From Thunnus maccoyii (taxonomy: Eukaryota; Chordata; Actinopteri; Scombriformes; Scombridae), in assembly GCF_910596095.1 (NCBI RefSeq), contig NC_056550.1, forward strand, positions 9,501,501 to 9,565,500: 64,000 nt of DNA, given 5' to 3'. The notes below the pieces were generated by a model that searched no databases, was not told the DNA's origin, and saw nothing but the letters and a program-made list of their open reading frames with translations. The position numbers were made by a program, and so were the translations under genes. Positions 61,529 through 64,000 of this stretch are shown one piece after another; within the stretch, counting starts at the first letter, position 1; every line of letters begins with the position of its first letter.

Positions 61529-62143
61529 TTAAAGGACAAGTTGTTTTCAAGTCTGTCTTAAAACAATAGTCAGGTGCCCAAATGAACATTGACATAGATT
61601 TTTCTCACTTTAATCATTCCTCTTGTTCATAATGGCCATTAAAAGATCCCTTGATAATGCATTTCAACATAAGTGATGGGAGACAAAATCCACAGTCCTC
61701 AGTTTGTTCAAAAAATGTATTTAAAAGTTAATCTGATGTTAACTTGAGGTTTCAACAGTCTGAGTTAGTCAAATAACGTGGATATCTTCCACAGTTACAA
61801 ACCTTTTAGTTTAAAATCTCCTCTTTGTGTGTTTCCCTGTTCAGCTGCAGAGGATTGTAACAAAAAAGGGAATGTGACATTAAAAAGACTGTAGCTCTAG
61901 CTGTAGCTGACTAATTTGGATACCTGAAGCTTCATATTAGCTTTAAATAAACTTTGAAATATATTTTTGTACAGAAGGAGGCTTGTAGATTTTATCCCCC
62001 ATCACTTAAATGAAAGCGCATTAATAAGAGATCTGTTAATGGTCAGTATGAACAAGAGGAATTATTAACATGTTTCAACGTTCATTTGAGCACCTGACAA
62101 TTGTTTTAGGACAGACTTGAAAAATAGTGAACCCATCCTTTAA
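61529..62143. mobile_element. TTAA-flanked element with long inverted ends
   Basis: The left arm (about 61529-61597) contains TTAAAGGACAAG, TTTTCAAGTCTGTCTTAAAA and GTCAGGTGCCCAAATGAAC. The right arm (about 62077-62143) has the same words as complements, ending CCTTTAA. The arms match over about 68 bases with few differences. The 615-bp element has no coding capacity and belongs to a repeat I recognise from percomorph genomes. Confidence 0.8.
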
Positions 62144-62468
62144 AACAGCCCTCTATAGTGTCAAACTCTACTGTATCATAAATGGGGCACTATCTCACAA
62201 AGAAGATGAAATAAAAATGTTTTATTTCATTGTGACTTAACACAGTCAAAATTAAACTCCTCTTCTTTGCCTGAGCCAGATTTTTTTCACTGCCTCCTCT
62301 TTCTTTAACCCAGATAACTGTTCACTGTGTCAGGAAAACACTTCTCTCACTATGTGTGTGTTTGTGAGTTGTGTGCCTTAAGCGTTAATTTGCTCTTTTT
62401 TATAGTCCTTTGAGGCCAGCTGTCACTGCTCTGTTCTAATACTATAACGAGACCTCTGGGACACTGAG

Positions 62469-62470
<2 letters not shown>

Positions 62471-62505
<35 letters not shown>
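62471..62505. repeat. (CA)n microsatellite
   Basis: About 17 CA units in the gene-free right part of the window. Confidence 0.95.
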
Positions 62506-62507
<2 letters not shown>

Positions 62508-64000
62508 TATAAACAGACACACACAGAGGAAGGTAAAAAGGATTCTTTCAGGGCTGTGCAAAGCCAATAACAGCTTTTACAATGAGGGAAAAGGCAGTGA
62601 AAGAAGAAAGATCAACATAAGAGCTTTACAGCAGGTCACATGCAGAGTTATTTTGTTTTTAATTTTTGTTTTCAATTCAGTTTCGTTTCAGTTAGTTTCC
62701 AGAGTGGGTTTGCTCCTTTCAGTTTAGTTTTTATTGTTTAAAAATGTTTTGTTTGAGTTTTTATTGGGTTCAGTGTTAGTTTTAGTTTGTTTTATTATAA
62801 TATGGGTAATATTTGTCACGGGCAAAATCTAAGAAGTTCAGAATAGTTATTACAATACAAACACAACACTTAGTGAAGGCAACTGATCAGGTCATGTGGG
62901 CTGTGAGTGTGTTTCCATTTCTAAAGCTGTTGTCACTGCGCTGCCTCTTCTGCCACAACACGACCAGAATCGATCTGTCACCTGCATCGCTGCAGACGCC
63001 CCGTCAACACTGGAGACAGTTCATCGTGTTAACCAGCAAATCATTGAAATCTCATTTCCTTGTTGATGTAAGGCTGAGATGACAAACACGTGATACCAGC
63101 AGCTGAGACTGGTCATATTAGCACGATACTGAATACTGCAGACCTGACACACGCACTGCTCAATATGCTTTGGTTATAATGTTGCAGCTGTCAATACAGA
63201 TTAGGACATGGGTGAGATGCAGCTTGTCACCTTAGATTTAAATATCTTCATTTTTGTAAAGTAAAATAAAGTATAACAGGAACAATATGGATGCATTATG
63301 ATCCTGTTAACTGTTTGGAAGAACAAAAATTAATCAGATCAAATAGATTCAAATCAAATTGTGAGATAATAAAATAAGATAACATCTTTATACACAGGGT
63401 CATCACTGAGACTACCATTTAACACAAAACACTAATTTTGTCATAATTTCAAATATAAAATTAAGTATTAAAATTCAAGTAGGAAAATGTCAATAAGGAA
63501 CTACCATTATATCAGCAACCACCCGACCACATAACTGGCTGATATCTGGCATAATAAAAGGCCAGTCCTAGTACAGTGTGACACTTCCACAATGTTTGAG
63601 CCTGACCAGTGTTACATTATTGAGGATGATACTGATATTGATATTCTTTTTAACATAAACATGTGACCTAGACCCAGACTTATTTATTAAAGAATTGTAA
63701 CCAAGATAAGTACCAAGTGGAACTAGTTACAGTTGAAAATTAAACTTGTCAGTGCTCTCTGGGACACAAACTACTGTATTTAATGGTCTCACCCCTTCTA
63801 AATTACCTCAAACTTATGTAGGATTTCTGTACTGCAACTTACTGTTAATTATCATCTGACACCGAGACCAGAATATCTGTGCTAAGATAAAATCAGCAAA
63901 TAATATTGTCTGTGCTGATGTATCTGTTTTTATGTCAATTTGCATAATAATCTAATCCAGTACATGTGTAGTTATGTGGCTATTATGCCAATATTCAAAG

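Larger units (their letters stand above)
55437..64000. other. Upstream of arhgdig: no gene seen
   Basis: The 5' UTR and promoter of arhgdig should lie in the lower part, but no CpG-rich block marks them, so the TSS may be far away or beyond the window. No exon with splice sites and a recognisable domain was found on either strand. Contents are (CA)n runs (56905-56948, 62471-62505), a hairpin with a repeat (60203-60400) and an inverted-repeat element (61529-62143). The rest is AT-rich and unremarkable. Confidence 0.55.

Overview
The window is vertebrate nuclear DNA, most likely from a percomorph (spiny-rayed) teleost. The evidence is spliced genes with GT-AG introns, very many (CA/GT)n microsatellites, and several interspersed repeat families that I recognise as typical of percomorph genomes. 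The species cannot be named from this sequence. There is no sign of bacterial, viral or CRISPR content.

Five spliced protein-coding genes can be reconstructed exon by exon, all with consistent reading phase. (1) syngr3 (+, CDS 2639-7505, 4 exons, 230 aa) is synaptogyrin-3, a synaptic-vesicle tetraspan protein. (2) znf598 (-, CDS 22581-13586, 12 exons, 927 aa) is the RING/zinc-finger E3 ligase that senses collided ribosomes. It is tail-to-tail with syngr3, as in the human 16p13.3 region. (3) slc25a17 (-, CDS 31300-26272, 9 exons, 312 aa) is the peroxisomal carrier PMP34. (4) rpusd1 (-, CDS 35257-33131, 5 coding exons, 309 aa) is an RluA-type pseudouridine synthase-like protein. (5) arhgdig (-, CDS 55436-44419, 5 exons, 195 aa) is a Rho GDP-dissociation inhibitor, probably gamma. 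A sixth, unrecognised candidate is a 72-codon single-pass membrane microprotein ORF on the + strand (39075-39293), lying between rpusd1 and arhgdig.

Layout: 1-2.4 kb upstream DNA; 2.4-7.5 kb syngr3; 7.5-12.3 kb syngr3 3' UTR and intergenic DNA with a TTAA-flanked element; 12.3-22.6 kb znf598; 22.6-26.1 kb repeats; 26.1-31.3 kb slc25a17; 31.3-35.3 kb rpusd1 and its flanks; 35.3-44.4 kb intergenic DNA with the microprotein ORF; 44.4-55.4 kb arhgdig, with a 7.4 kb intron rich in repeats; 55.4-64 kb non-genic DNA with repeats. The genes share no pathway; they are neighbours through conserved synteny. Four of the five human counterparts lie on 16p13.3, while SLC25A17 lies on 22q13.

The mobile DNA is non-autonomous or decayed: a hAT-like element with a perfect 8-bp target duplication inside slc25a17, three inverted-repeat elements ending in TTAAAGG/CCTTTAA, a Tc1-like end remnant, a LINE reverse-transcriptase fragment, and a longer repeat with an internal 150-bp duplication. 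I found no convincing undescribed multi-gene system. The most novel item is the microprotein ORF. The next most interesting signal is a set of UG-repeat tracts directly next to splice sites of arhgdig and znf598.
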